In this document: positions 1 to 7,748 of the stretch, piece by piece
Layout of the letters: every line of letters begins with the position of its first letter
Numbering within the stretch: position 1 is the stretch's first letter
NCBI RefSeq assembly: GCF_001665785.1
Contig: NZ_LZSO01000010.1
Coordinates: 62,001-126,000 of the forward strand
DNA: 64,000 nt
Origin: Mycolicibacterium peregrinum
GTDB lineage: Bacteria; Actinomycetota; Actinomycetes; Mycobacteriales; Mycobacteriaceae
Direction: 5' to 3'
Notes under the pieces: generated by a model
Database searches by the model: none
What the model saw: only the letters and a program-made list of their open reading frames with translations
Told to the model about the DNA's origin: nothing
Position numbers and translations under genes: made by a program

Positions 1-1351
1 CCGGATCTCCGGTGGTCGCGTAACGGACCCAGGCACCGTGCATCTCGGCAGCCAATGCGACCGGAGGCTCGTCGGGACCCAGCAGGGCACCGGGGCCGCG
101 CACCGACTCCAGGCCGGTTCGTTCGAAGACAAACGGTAGTTCCACGGCGTGGGCCGCACCTAGCATGCCGTCCACTGCTGCTGAGCGCCAACTGAATTCG
201 TAACGGAACGCCGCACCATGGGACTGAGCCGTACGCTCACTGCCCGTGCGGAACAACGCGTCACCCAGGATTGCCGAGCGCAGCTGAGCCCAACCCGCCC
301 GGGGGAAACGGGAGCGGTACCGCTGGATCACGGCGGCCGGATCCGCCTCGACCTGCGCGGCGAGCCGCTCGACGTCGTCGCGGGTCGAGGAGTCGAAGTT
401 CCCTTGCGGAACCAGGTACAGGTTGCCCTCCTCGGTGTTGGTCCCGATCAGCAGGTCCACGTCCGGATTGAGCTGCCGTGCAGGCTGATCGGCAAGCACC
501 AGGCTGAACGGACTCAACCCCAGCAGTGGATCGAAACGTCCTTCAGTGCGCAGATCCAGCCCGGCCAGCTCGGGCATCGCGCCGACCAGCCGTTCATCCG
601 AGAGGGAGTCGAATCCGGTGACCGTGGCCTCGATGTTGAGAACCTTGGCCGCCGCCCGGGTGACCCGTTCGGCCTGCTCCGGGTGGAACGCACCGAAGCC
701 GTTGCCGCTCTGCATGATTGCGCGACGGATCAGCTGGTCCGCGCCGGGTGCGGCCAGGGCTCCGGCGGTGATCGTCGCACCGGCGGACTGGCCGAACAGG
801 GTGACGTTGCCGGGATCACCGCCGAAGGCCTCGATGTTGGCCTGCACCCACTTCAGCGCGGCCAGCACGTCGAGCAGGCCGCGGTTGGGCACCGCGCCGG
901 GCAGGTCGAGAAATCCGGCGATGCCCAGCCGGTAGGAGACCGTCACCAGCACCACGCCGTCGCGGGCGAATGAGGTGCCGTCGTAGAGCGGTGAGTGGGT
1001 AGAGCCCGCCACGAAACCGCCGCCGTGGACGAACACCATGACCGGGCATCGTCGTGCGTCCGGTGGAGCCCAGAGATTTACCGTGAGGTAGTCGGAACCA
1101 CGCACCCACCCCGGCCCGAAGAACGGTGACATATCCAAGCTCCCGAAGCTGTTTCGGGGTGGCTGCGGAGCCGTCGGAGCGAGTCGTGTCGCATCGCGCA
1201 CCCCGCGCCACGGCTCGTGAGCTGCCGGAGCCGCGAAGCGGCCGGTGATGCTGGGCGGTCCGGCGTACGGGATGCCGAGGAAGGCCGAGCCGTGGGCGGT
1301 GCGGATCCCCCGCACCGCCCCGGTGGTGGTGTCGACGGTCGGGTCGATCAT
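1..1351 (-). CDS. Carboxylesterase type B (C-terminus beyond the window)
   Basis: Serine ester hydrolase of the carboxylesterase/cholinesterase (alpha/beta hydrolase) family, probably acting on small or lipid esters. About 450 N-terminal residues are visible and the frame runs off the left edge. Seen: an HGGG oxyanion-hole stretch near residue 109, the nucleophile elbow GQSAGA with Ser at about 189 (the family usually has GESAGA; Gln for Glu is a common variant), a GTNTEEG segment where the acidic triad member usually sits, and a late HAVELPFVF segment typical of the catalytic His region. The start is the ATG at 1351, which overlaps the stop of the upstream MBL gene as ATGA, so the two are translationally coupled. 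The true substrate is unknown. Confidence 0.9.
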   Translation of the reverse strand, partial: MIDPTVDTTTGAVRGIRTAHGSAFLGIPYAGPPSITGRFAAPAAHEPWRGVRDATRLAPTAPQPPRNSFGSLDMSPFFGPGWVRGSDYLTVNLWAPPDARRCPVMVFVHGGGFVAGSTHSPLYDGTSFARDGVVLVTVSYRLGIAGFLDLPGAVPNRGLLDVLAALKWVQANIEAFGGDPGNVTLFGQSAGATITAGALAAPGADQLIRRAIMQSGNGFGAFHPEQAERVTRAAAKVLNIEATVTGFDSLSDERLVGAMPELAGLDLRTEGRFDPLLGLSPFSLVLADQPARQLNPDVDLLIGTNTEEGNLYLVPQGNFDSSTRDDVERLAAQVEADPAAVIQRYRSRFPRAGWAQLRSAILGDALFRTGSERTAQSHGAAFRYEFSWRSAAVDGMLGAAHAVELPFVFERTGLESVRGPGALLGPDEPPVALAAEMHGAWVRYATTGDP

Positions 1352-2250
1352 GCTGTCACCCGCTCGAACGCTGCCCATTCCTTGACCGCAAACCGGTCCC
1401 CGTCCCGCATCACCTCGGCTGCACCGTGACCGCCGAAATGAGCTGGTATCACCAGCGTATTGGTGTCGGCGGCGTGGCCGAGTACCCGTCGCCGCGATGC
1501 CCGCGCCTGTTCCCGATCCTCGCAGTAGCAGCTGTTGACATCAGGTTCGGCGATCTGCAGCACGGTGTGCATCATGTCGCCGACGAACACCGCGCGGTCA
1601 CCGCCGGACTGCAGCCGGACCACCGCAGAGCCTGGGGTATGTCCGGGGGCCGGCTCCAGGGTGAGGTTTCCGTCGATCTGAAAGCTGTTCTCCCACAATG
1701 TGACCTGACCGGCCTCGTGGACCGGCGCGACACTGTCGAGGAAGACGTTGTCCCGTCCGGCGACGGGATCGTCGCGGTTGGCGGGGTTCCAGAAATCGAA
1801 GTCGGCCCGCGGCATCAGGTAGGTGGCGTTGGGGAACGTCGGAACCCAGTTGCCGTCGTCGAGGTAGGTGTTCCAGCCGACGTGGTCAACGTGCAGGTGG
1901 GTGTTGATCACCTCGTCGACGTCTTCCGGAGCCACTCCGGCTCGGGCCAGATTGCCCAGAAAATCGGTGTCCAGGTGATGCCACACCGGGGCATGCGGCC
2001 GCTCCTTGTGGTTGCCCACCCCGGTGTCGACGAGGATGGTGCGGCCCTCACTGCGCAGCACCCAGGTCTGGATGGCCGATACGCAGTCGTCGTGGCCGGG
2101 ATCGTAGAAATCCGGGGCCAGCCAATCCTCGTTGCGCCGCCACATGTCATCGGTGCTCTCCGGGAAGAACTCCTGCGGCGACAGCCGCACCGAGCCGTAG
2201 TACTCCATGACCCGGGTCACCGTGACGTCGCCCAACACAATCTCGTTCAT
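1348..2250 (-). CDS. MBL-fold metallo-hydrolase
   Basis: Metallo-beta-lactamase-fold hydrolase of 300 residues, the size of quorum-quenching lactonases and related AHL-type hydrolases. The zinc ligands are visible: THLHVDH at 117-123, His at 204 in APGHTPGS, Asp at 225 in VFVGD and His at 271 in IPAHFG. It is first in a two-gene unit; its stop overlaps the start of the carboxylesterase (ATGA). It is divergent from the XRE regulator at 2351 and probably controlled by it. A lactone or thioester substrate is a family-level guess; the pairing with an esterase fits stepwise hydrolysis of a lactone/ester compound. Confidence 0.9.
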   Translation of the reverse strand: MNEIVLGDVTVTRVMEYYGSVRLSPQEFFPESTDDMWRRNEDWLAPDFYDPGHDDCVSAIQTWVLRSEGRTILVDTGVGNHKERPHAPVWHHLDTDFLGNLARAGVAPEDVDEVINTHLHVDHVGWNTYLDDGNWVPTFPNATYLMPRADFDFWNPANRDDPVAGRDNVFLDSVAPVHEAGQVTLWENSFQIDGNLTLEPAPGHTPGSAVVRLQSGGDRAVFVGDMMHTVLQIAEPDVNSCYCEDREQARASRRRVLGHAADTNTLVIPAHFGGHGAAEVMRDGDRFAVKEWAAFERVTA

Positions 2251-2293
2251 GACCCCAGCCTGGTGACGCCCTGACCGGCCAACCAGTCCCGCT

Positions 2294-2322
2294 CGTGCCT
2301 ACCACTGGCAGGGATAGGCACG
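2294..2322. promoter_or_regulatory. Inverted repeat, candidate XRE operator
   Basis: Perfect 8-bp inverted repeat CGTGCCTA (2294-2301) and TAGGCACG (2315-2322) separated by 13 bp, in the 100-bp gap between the divergent MBL gene and XRE regulator. A nested TGCC...GGCA pair lies inside. A CATAGT hexamer at 2339-2344 sits 6 nt before the regulator's ATG, the spacing of a -10 box for a leaderless mRNA. Use by the adjacent regulator is inferred. Confidence 0.5.
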
Positions 2323-2350
2323 CCCCTCGAGCCGGAGGCATAGTGGGCTG

Positions 2351-3232
2351 ATGAGCACCGGACAACTCGGCGAGTTCCTGCGGGCCCGGCGCGGGCGGCT
2401 GCATCCGGAGGATGTGGGCCTGGCCCGGTATGGCGAACGACGACGCGTGGCCGGTCTGCGACGCGAAGAGGTCGCCCACCTGGCCGGGGTCAGCGTTTCC
2501 TACTACACCCGGTTGGAGCAGGGGCAGTCGGTGAATGCCTCGGAGGCGATCCTCGACGCGCTGGCCCGGGCTCTACAGCTCGATGTCCACGAGCAGGCAC
2601 ATCTGCGGGAGTTGGCGTCCCAGCGCGTACAGCCGCCCCGGCGGCCTCCCGTCGAACGCGTCAGCACCTTTACCCGCGATCTGTTGCGCTCCATGGACCA
2701 TCTGCCGGTGCTGGTGATCGGCCGGCGCACCGACGTGCTCGCCTGGAACGAGCTGGGCCACGCCCTGTTGGCAGGCCATCTGGATTTCACCTCGGTGGAC
2801 CGCCCCGCGACCCGACCCAACCTGGCCCGGCTGCTGTTCCTCGATCCGCACACCCGCGACCTCTACGCGGACTGGGGCCGCAAGGTGCGCACGGTCGTCG
2901 GCAGCCTGCGCCTGGCCGCGGGGCGATATCCCGACGATGCACTGCTGTCCGCCCTGATCGGCGAATTGTCGGTCAAGAGCCCGGAGTTCGTCGCGCTGTG
3001 GGCCGATCACCGGGTCAAACCGTGTGAAGCCGACTCCTATGACATGCGTCATCCGCTGGCCGGATCCCTCACCGTCACCATGCAGAACCTGGCGATTGCC
3101 AGGGACGTCGACCAGTCCCTGTGTGTCGTCACGACCGCGGAAGGTTCGAGTTCGGCGGACGCGCTGCGGCTCCTCGCGCAGTCAATCCAGGGCAAAAATA
3201 TCCAAGCCTCCACCACAGCTGCACGCGCATGA
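2351..3232 (+). CDS. XRE/MmyB-type helix-turn-helix regulator
   Basis: Transcriptional regulator of 293 residues with an N-terminal lambda-repressor-like HTH (about residues 5-80, with the VAGLRREEVAHLAGVSVSYYTRLEQG signature split across positions 33-58) and a C-terminal MmyB-like ligand-binding domain (about 100-280). This architecture is typical of actinobacterial regulators that control a divergently encoded oxidoreductase or hydrolase, here the MBL/esterase pair. The ATG at 2351 has a GGAGG 11 nt upstream and also a possible -10 at leaderless distance. The methyltransferase follows 7 bp downstream. Confidence 0.9.
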   Translation: MSTGQLGEFLRARRGRLHPEDVGLARYGERRRVAGLRREEVAHLAGVSVSYYTRLEQGQSVNASEAILDALARALQLDVHEQAHLRELASQRVQPPRRPPVERVSTFTRDLLRSMDHLPVLVIGRRTDVLAWNELGHALLAGHLDFTSVDRPATRPNLARLLFLDPHTRDLYADWGRKVRTVVGSLRLAAGRYPDDALLSALIGELSVKSPEFVALWADHRVKPCEADSYDMRHPLAGSLTVTMQNLAIARDVDQSLCVVTTAEGSSSADALRLLAQSIQGKNIQASTTAARA

Positions 3233-3239
3233 TGGCGGT

Positions 3240-4076
3240 ATGACCAACTCTGGACCGACCCCAGGTCAGGCCGTCGCCGATACCGGCACCCTGGTGGCGG
3301 CCATCCGCGCCGAGGAAACCCGCCGCCCAGACCGGCTTTTCGACGATCCGTTCGCCGAGCGGTTGGCCGGGGAATCAGGGCGGCGGATGCTCGCCGAGTC
3401 GGTGGCCGCCACCGGCGACAAATCGACATTGCAGATCGTGGTGCGCACCCGGTTCTGGGACGAGGCGCTGTTGAATGCCGTTCCGCCGGTGAAGCAGGTG
3501 GTGATCCTCGCCGCGGGTCTGGACGCGCGGGCCTACCGGCTGCCCTGGCCCGATGACACCACGGTCTTCGAGCTCGACCAGCCCGCCGTGATCGCGGCAA
3601 AGGCCGATCTACTGGCAGGCAATGAGCCGCGCTGCCGGCGGGTGACCATCGGCGTCGACCTCACCACCGACTGGACCGATACTGTGCGGGCCAACGGTTT
3701 TGACCCTGATCTGCCGACCGTGTGGTTGATGGAAGGGCTGCTGCAGTATCTCGACGAGGAGGCCGTCCACACCGTCTTCCAACGGGTCGATTCACTCTCG
3801 GCGCCGGGTTCGGTGCTGCTCTACGACATCGTCGGCAAGACATTGCTCGACAACGTGATGCTCGCAGCGGTTCGCGAGCAGATGGCCCGCAACGGCGCGC
3901 CATGGCTGTTCGGGACCGACTCCCCGGAGCAATTGTGCGAACCGCTGGGCTGGTCGGCGGTGGTCACCGACGTCGCTGAGCCTGGAAACAAGTGGAACCG
4001 GTGGTTCGCCCCGGCGGTACCGCTGGACGTCCCCGGGGTACCGCGCGGCTACTTCGTCACCGCCACCAAGTCTTGA
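3240..4076 (+). CDS. SAM-dependent methyltransferase, TIGR00027/LCM-like family
   Basis: Putative S-adenosylmethionine-dependent O-methyltransferase of the family much expanded in mycobacteria (leucine carboxyl methyltransferase-like). Seen: the DDPFAERLAG segment near residue 35, the SAM-binding ILAAGLDARAYRL motif near 90-102 and the acidic FELDQP loop after it. The ATG at 3240 was chosen because it gives a normal 278-residue family member; upstream in-frame starts would extend it into the XRE gene. It lies 7 bp after the XRE stop, so the two are probably co-transcribed. Substrate unknown. Confidence 0.88.
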   Translation: MTNSGPTPGQAVADTGTLVAAIRAEETRRPDRLFDDPFAERLAGESGRRMLAESVAATGDKSTLQIVVRTRFWDEALLNAVPPVKQVVILAAGLDARAYRLPWPDDTTVFELDQPAVIAAKADLLAGNEPRCRRVTIGVDLTTDWTDTVRANGFDPDLPTVWLMEGLLQYLDEEAVHTVFQRVDSLSAPGSVLLYDIVGKTLLDNVMLAAVREQMARNGAPWLFGTDSPEQLCEPLGWSAVVTDVAEPGNKWNRWFAPAVPLDVPGVPRGYFVTATKS

Positions 4077-4100
4077 CGCCGGCCCCGTCTCGTCGCGTCT

Positions 4101-4156
4101 CCATTGTCACGCTGGAGTGATTACCGGGCTCGACAGCCACGCTAGCGTGACAATGG
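4101..4156. repeat. 13-bp perfect inverted repeat between convergent genes
   Basis: CCATTGTCACGCT (4101-4113) is matched exactly by AGCGTGACAATGG (4144-4156) across a 30-nt loop. The right arm also contains the perfect palindrome CACGCTAGCGTG. It lies in the 109-bp gap between the ends of the methyltransferase (+) and the VOC gene (-), so it may act as a bidirectional terminator hairpin, though there is no T-tract. It may alternatively be a dispersed repeat. Confidence 0.6.
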
Positions 4157-4185
4157 GGCTGCGAGCCGACGCCGACGCCGACGAA

Positions 4186-4767
4186 CTACCGCCCGGCGCT
4201 CACCGGTGGACGACGATCGGCGGCCGTCTTGGGCGGCGTCTGCGCATCGTTGTCGGTGAATTCCTTCGTCCAGCAAGCGAATTCCAGCGTGATTCCGTCC
4301 GGGTCGAGAAAGTAGAACGACCGCACGTAGACCCCTGGGTGCACGGTGGCCGACGCCTGCATCGGGCTGTCGTCGTGGTTGAGCACCGGTCCGACGCGAA
4401 CACCCTTGGACTTGAGCTTCTGCCGGTACTCGTCGAACTTCTCCGCGGGCACATGCAGCGCGATGTGGTTCAGCGACCCGGTGGCGCTGACGAATTCGCC
4501 GATGCCGGGAATGGCGGCCGGCGCCGAGATCCCCGGCACGCCGTCGGGGGCGTCGCGGAACCAGAAGAACGCGATGCAGTCCCCGTTGCCGGCATCGAAG
4601 AAGAAGTGCTGCCCCATGTCGCCGGGCAGGTCCAGCGATTTGATCAGGGGCATGCCGAGCACGTTGGTGTAGAAGTCCACCGTGCGCGCCATGTCCGCGC
4701 ACACCAGGGCCACGTGGTTGATTCCGCCGAACTCGAACTCCGAGTTGGGATTGTTGGGCTTGATCAC
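4186..4767 (-). CDS. VOC/glyoxalase-fold dioxygenase-like protein
   Basis: Vicinal-oxygen-chelate protein of 193 residues, matching by length and locus the M. tuberculosis Rv0274 product (from memory). Two beta-alpha-beta-beta-beta modules are visible: INHVALVCADMARTVDFY near residue 15 (metal-ligand His in the first strand) and LNHIALHVPAEKF near 80, ending with DPDGITLEFACW (C-terminal Glu ligand). The open frame extends to 4830, but the GTG at 4767 is preceded by GGAGG with a 9-nt spacer and gives the family length. A start at 4830 would place the first codon inside the palindrome at 4818-4839. Divergent from TetR; reaction unknown. Confidence 0.85.
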   Translation of the reverse strand: MIKPNNPNSEFEFGGINHVALVCADMARTVDFYTNVLGMPLIKSLDLPGDMGQHFFFDAGNGDCIAFFWFRDAPDGVPGISAPAAIPGIGEFVSATGSLNHIALHVPAEKFDEYRQKLKSKGVRVGPVLNHDDSPMQASATVHPGVYVRSFYFLDPDGITLEFACWTKEFTDNDAQTPPKTAADRRPPVSAGR

Positions 4768-4817
4768 GTCGATGAACCTCCGGGGCGAACGCGCCAAGGA
4801 CTGGCACTGCGGCGAAT

Positions 4818-4839
4818 CTGAATCTAACATCAGATTCAG
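4818..4839. promoter_or_regulatory. Palindrome, candidate TetR operator
   Basis: Perfect inverted repeat CTGAATCT-N6-AGATTCAG, about 50 bp upstream of the VOC GTG start and about 105 bp upstream of the TetR start. It is an AT-rich island in GC-rich DNA. Size and position fit a TetR operator controlling the divergent VOC gene and possibly the tetR-hydrolase-dehydrogenase run. Confidence 0.6.
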
Positions 4840-4854
4840 ATGTGATCAATGACA

Positions 4855-4932
4855 GTGCAAAATTTCCCCGGCCCGCCGGGGTGCAAAGTTTCCCCGGCCC
4901 GCCGGGGTGCAAGATTTCCCGGGCGGCCGGGA
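4855..4932. repeat. Three tandem 26-bp repeats in the fadE6-locus control region
   Basis: Three adjacent 26-bp units at 4855-4880, 4881-4906 and 4907-4932. Each starts GTGCAARRTTTCCC and ends in a GC-rich palindrome (CCCGGC-CC-GCCGGG in units 1 and 2; degenerate in unit 3). Units 1 and 2 differ at one base; unit 3 is diverged. They lie between the divergent VOC and TetR genes, just upstream of the likely TetR start. They could be an operator array, a hairpin leader or a slippage expansion. Confidence 0.85.
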
Positions 4933-4944
4933 GTGAGGAAATCC

Positions 4945-5574
4945 GTGACCGTCAGTCCCCGCACGCCGTTGCCGACCGCGCGCGGCCGCCAGACCCAGGC
5001 GGCGATCGACAACGCGGCCCGCGCGGTGATCGCCCGCAAGGGCATCCTGGCCACGACGATCTCCGACATCGCCTCGGAGGCAGGCCGGTCAGCAGCCTCG
5101 TTCTACAACTATTACGCCTCGAAAGAGGCCATGGTTCGCGAATGGGCTCTGCGATTCCGCAATGAGGCCCGCGAACGGGCACTGCCCGCGACCGCGCCGA
5201 ATCTGACCAACTGGGAACGTTGCCACCAGGCGGCCTCCGCACACTGGATGACCTACCGGCACCGTCTCGCCGAGATCATCAGCGTCTCCCAGATGGCCAT
5301 GATCGACGACGACTTCGCCGAATACTGGGACGAAATCTGCCAGCTCCCGATCGCCATGATCACCGAGATGGTCAAACATGCGCAGCAGCAGGGATTCTGC
5401 CCCGATGACGATGCCCACCTGACCGCCGTCGCACTGGTATCGATGCTCAACCAGTTCTGCTACGCGCAACTGTCCGGCGGCCGTGACGCGGTCGCCGACG
5501 ACGCCGCCTGCATCACCACCCTCGCCAACGTGTTCTACCGGACCATTTACCACGAGGAGACCCCGCGTTCATGA
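4945..5574 (+). CDS. TetR/AcrR family regulator (Rv0273c-like)
   Basis: TetR-type repressor of about 209 residues. The N-terminal HTH is clear (AIDNAARAVIARKGILATTISDIASEAGRS... ending in a SFYNYYASKEAM motif near residue 50-60), followed by a ligand-binding helical domain. The open frame begins at 4849, but that would translate the 26-bp repeats into a Gly/Pro-rich leader. GTG at 4945 (AGGA 5 nt upstream) or GTG at 4933 is more likely; the exact start is uncertain. Its stop overlaps the hydrolase start (ATGA). It probably controls the locus through 4818-4932. Confidence 0.85.
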   Translation: MTVSPRTPLPTARGRQTQAAIDNAARAVIARKGILATTISDIASEAGRSAASFYNYYASKEAMVREWALRFRNEARERALPATAPNLTNWERCHQAASAHWMTYRHRLAEIISVSQMAMIDDDFAEYWDEICQLPIAMITEMVKHAQQQGFCPDDDAHLTAVALVSMLNQFCYAQLSGGRDAVADDAACITTLANVFYRTIYHEETPRS

Positions 5575-6698
5575 GTACAGCGTCACCGGAAGTGGTCCGC
5601 GAGTTCATCGGGCTGGAGTCCCCGACCGCGCAACGCGCCGGCGCCGGCGGGTACCCGTGCCAGGGCCTCTATCACCGCGGCGCGGGGCACAAACCCAAGG
5701 TGGCCGTGATCGCCACGCACTATCAGATCGACTTCTCCGAGCACTACATCGCGGACTACCTCGCGAGCAGGGGCATCGGCTTCCTCGGCTGGAACACCCG
5801 TTTCCGCGGCTTCGAGAGCAGCTTCCTCTTGGACCACGCGCTGGTCGACATCGGGGCGGGCGTGCGCTGGCTCCGCGAGAGACAGAACATCGAAACCGTT
5901 GTCCTGCTCGGTAACTCCGGCGGCGGATCGCTGATGGCCGCCTACCAGTCCCAGGCCGTCGACCCGAACGTGCTGCCGCTGGAGGGCATGCGGCCGGCCA
6001 CCGGCCTGACGGAGCTCCCACCCGCCGACGGCTATGTGGCCAGCGCGGCCCACCCGGGCCGCCCAGATGTACTGACCGCCTGGATGGACGCCTCCGTCGT
6101 CGACGAGAACGACGCCGTCGCCAGCGACCCCGAACTGGACCTGTTCGACGAGCGCAACCCGGCGCCCTTCTCGGCCGAGTTCGTGGCGCGCTACCGCGCA
6201 GCTCAGGTAGCCCGCAACGAGAAGATCACCGACTGGGCCGAGTCCGAACTCAAACAGATTCAGGCAGCAGGCTATTCGGATCGCCCGTTCACGGTCATGC
6301 GCACCTGGGCCGACCCCAGGATGGTCGATCCGGCCATCGAGCCGACCAACCGGCAAGCCAATCTCTGCTACGCGGGAACACCGATCAAGGCCAACCGGTC
6401 GGCTCGCGGCATCGCCGCCGCCACCACAGTGCGGAACTGGATCGGCATGTGGAGCCTGCGGCACGCCCAGACCCGAGCCGAACCGCACCTGGCCCGGATC
6501 ACCTGCCCGGCCCTGGTGATCAACGCCGAGCAGGACACTGGGGTGTACCCGTCGGACGCCAAGCGCATCTTCGACGCCCTGGCGAGCACGGACAAGGCAC
6601 AGTGCTCGATCGACACCGATCATTACTTCACCACTGCCGGCGCACGCGCCGAACAGGCCGATACCATCGCCGCATGGATCGCGAAGCGGTGGCGGTGA
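5571..6698 (+). CDS. Alpha/beta hydrolase (Rv0272c-like)
   Basis: Alpha/beta-hydrolase-fold protein of 375 residues, close to the 377 I recall for Rv0272c. Seen: a nucleophile elbow LLGNSGGG near residue 110 (Ser in GxSxG context) and a late segment ALVINAEQDTGVYP, where the acidic triad member normally lies, then HYFTTAG for His. It is translationally coupled to the TetR gene upstream (ATGA) and to the 2-hydroxyacid dehydrogenase downstream (GTGA). Its place before fadE6 suggests acyl-ester or acyl-CoA processing; the substrate is not known. Confidence 0.85.
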   Translation: MSTASPEVVREFIGLESPTAQRAGAGGYPCQGLYHRGAGHKPKVAVIATHYQIDFSEHYIADYLASRGIGFLGWNTRFRGFESSFLLDHALVDIGAGVRWLRERQNIETVVLLGNSGGGSLMAAYQSQAVDPNVLPLEGMRPATGLTELPPADGYVASAAHPGRPDVLTAWMDASVVDENDAVASDPELDLFDERNPAPFSAEFVARYRAAQVARNEKITDWAESELKQIQAAGYSDRPFTVMRTWADPRMVDPAIEPTNRQANLCYAGTPIKANRSARGIAAATTVRNWIGMWSLRHAQTRAEPHLARITCPALVINAEQDTGVYPSDAKRIFDALASTDKAQCSIDTDHYFTTAGARAEQADTIAAWIAKRWR

Positions 6699-7663
6699 GC
6701 CCCGGCCGGATCAAGGTCCTGGCCCACTTCACTCCCGGTGACAAAGTGCTGGATTTCCTTGCGCCTCATCAGGACTGGCTCGACGTGACGTTCTGCGCCG
6801 AGGACGACGACACCACGTTCTACCGGGAGCTGCCGTCCGCCGAGGTGCTCTGGCACGTGTTGCGGCCGGTGTCCGGCGACGATCTTCAGCGTGGCCTGCG
6901 GCTGCGGCTGGTGCACAAGCTCGGTGCCGGGGTGAACACCATCGACGTCGACACCGCCAGTCGACTGGGCATCCTGGTGGCCAACATGCCCGGGGCCAAT
7001 GCCCCTTCGGTGGCCGAGGGCACCGTGCTGCTGATGCTGGCCGCATTGCGCAGGTTGCCCGAGCTCGACCGCGCCACCCGGGACGGCAGGGGCTGGCCGT
7101 CGGATCACAGCCTGGGCGAGACCGTCCGCGACATCAGCGGGTGCACGGTGGGCCTGATCGGCTACGGCAACGTCGCGAAGCGGGTCGAGAAGATCGTCAT
7201 CGCCATGGGCGCCGAGCCGGCACAGGTGCTGCACACCAGCACGCGCGACACCGGTCACCCACGGTGGCGCAGTCTGCCAGACCTGTTGGCCGCCAGCGAT
7301 ATCGTCTCGCTACATCTCCCGTTGACGGAGGCCACCCGGGGCCTGCTCGACAAGGCGGCCCTGGCGTCGATGAAACCCGGTGCCGTCGTCATCAACACCG
7401 CACGCGGGCCGATCATCGACGAGCCCGCCCTGGTGGAGGCGCTGGGTACCGGACAACTGGCCGCGGCCGGCCTCGATGTGTTCGCCGAGGAGCCGGTACC
7501 GCCCGGCAACCCCCTGCTGGAGCTGCCGAATGTGGTGCTGACACCGCATGTCACCTGGTACACGGCCGACACCATGCGGCGGTATCTGACCATGGCGGTG
7601 GACAACTGCCGGCGCATTCACGATGGCGAGCCGCTGGTCCACGTAGTTAACGGGGTGAGATAG
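6695..7663 (+). CDS. D-isomer-specific 2-hydroxyacid dehydrogenase
   Basis: NAD(P)-dependent oxidoreductase of the D-2-hydroxyacid dehydrogenase family, 322 residues. Seen: the nucleotide-binding GLIGYGNVAKRV near residue 152, VVINTARGPIIDEPALVEAL with the substrate-binding Arg, an AEEPV segment with the Glu of the charge relay, and LTPHVTW with the catalytic His. GTG at 6695 overlaps the hydrolase stop (GTGA); an in-frame ATG at 6674 is possible. I do not recall this gene at the corresponding M. tuberculosis locus, so it looks like an insertion into the tetR-hydrolase-fadE6 order. Substrate (for example a D-hydroxyacyl acid) not identifiable. Confidence 0.88.
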   Translation: MSPGRIKVLAHFTPGDKVLDFLAPHQDWLDVTFCAEDDDTTFYRELPSAEVLWHVLRPVSGDDLQRGLRLRLVHKLGAGVNTIDVDTASRLGILVANMPGANAPSVAEGTVLLMLAALRRLPELDRATRDGRGWPSDHSLGETVRDISGCTVGLIGYGNVAKRVEKIVIAMGAEPAQVLHTSTRDTGHPRWRSLPDLLAASDIVSLHLPLTEATRGLLDKAALASMKPGAVVINTARGPIIDEPALVEALGTGQLAAAGLDVFAEEPVPPGNPLLELPNVVLTPHVTWYTADTMRRYLTMAVDNCRRIHDGEPLVHVVNGVR

Positions 7664-7705
7664 GCCGCTGGAGTGGCGCCGGTCACGCCGGGGTACCCTC
7701 GGCCC

Positions 7706-7717
7706 AACCGACCGGTT
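7706..7717. promoter_or_regulatory. Candidate operator upstream of fadE6
   Basis: Short palindrome AACCG-AC-CGGTT in the 85-bp gap before fadE6, followed by TTAATAGAT, which could hold a -10 element. Short ACCG/CGGT palindromes of this kind often serve as TetR-family sites in actinobacterial lipid genes, but which protein binds here is not shown. Confidence 0.35.
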
Positions 7718-7748
7718 AATAGATGTACGCCCCGGATGGAGGAACCGC

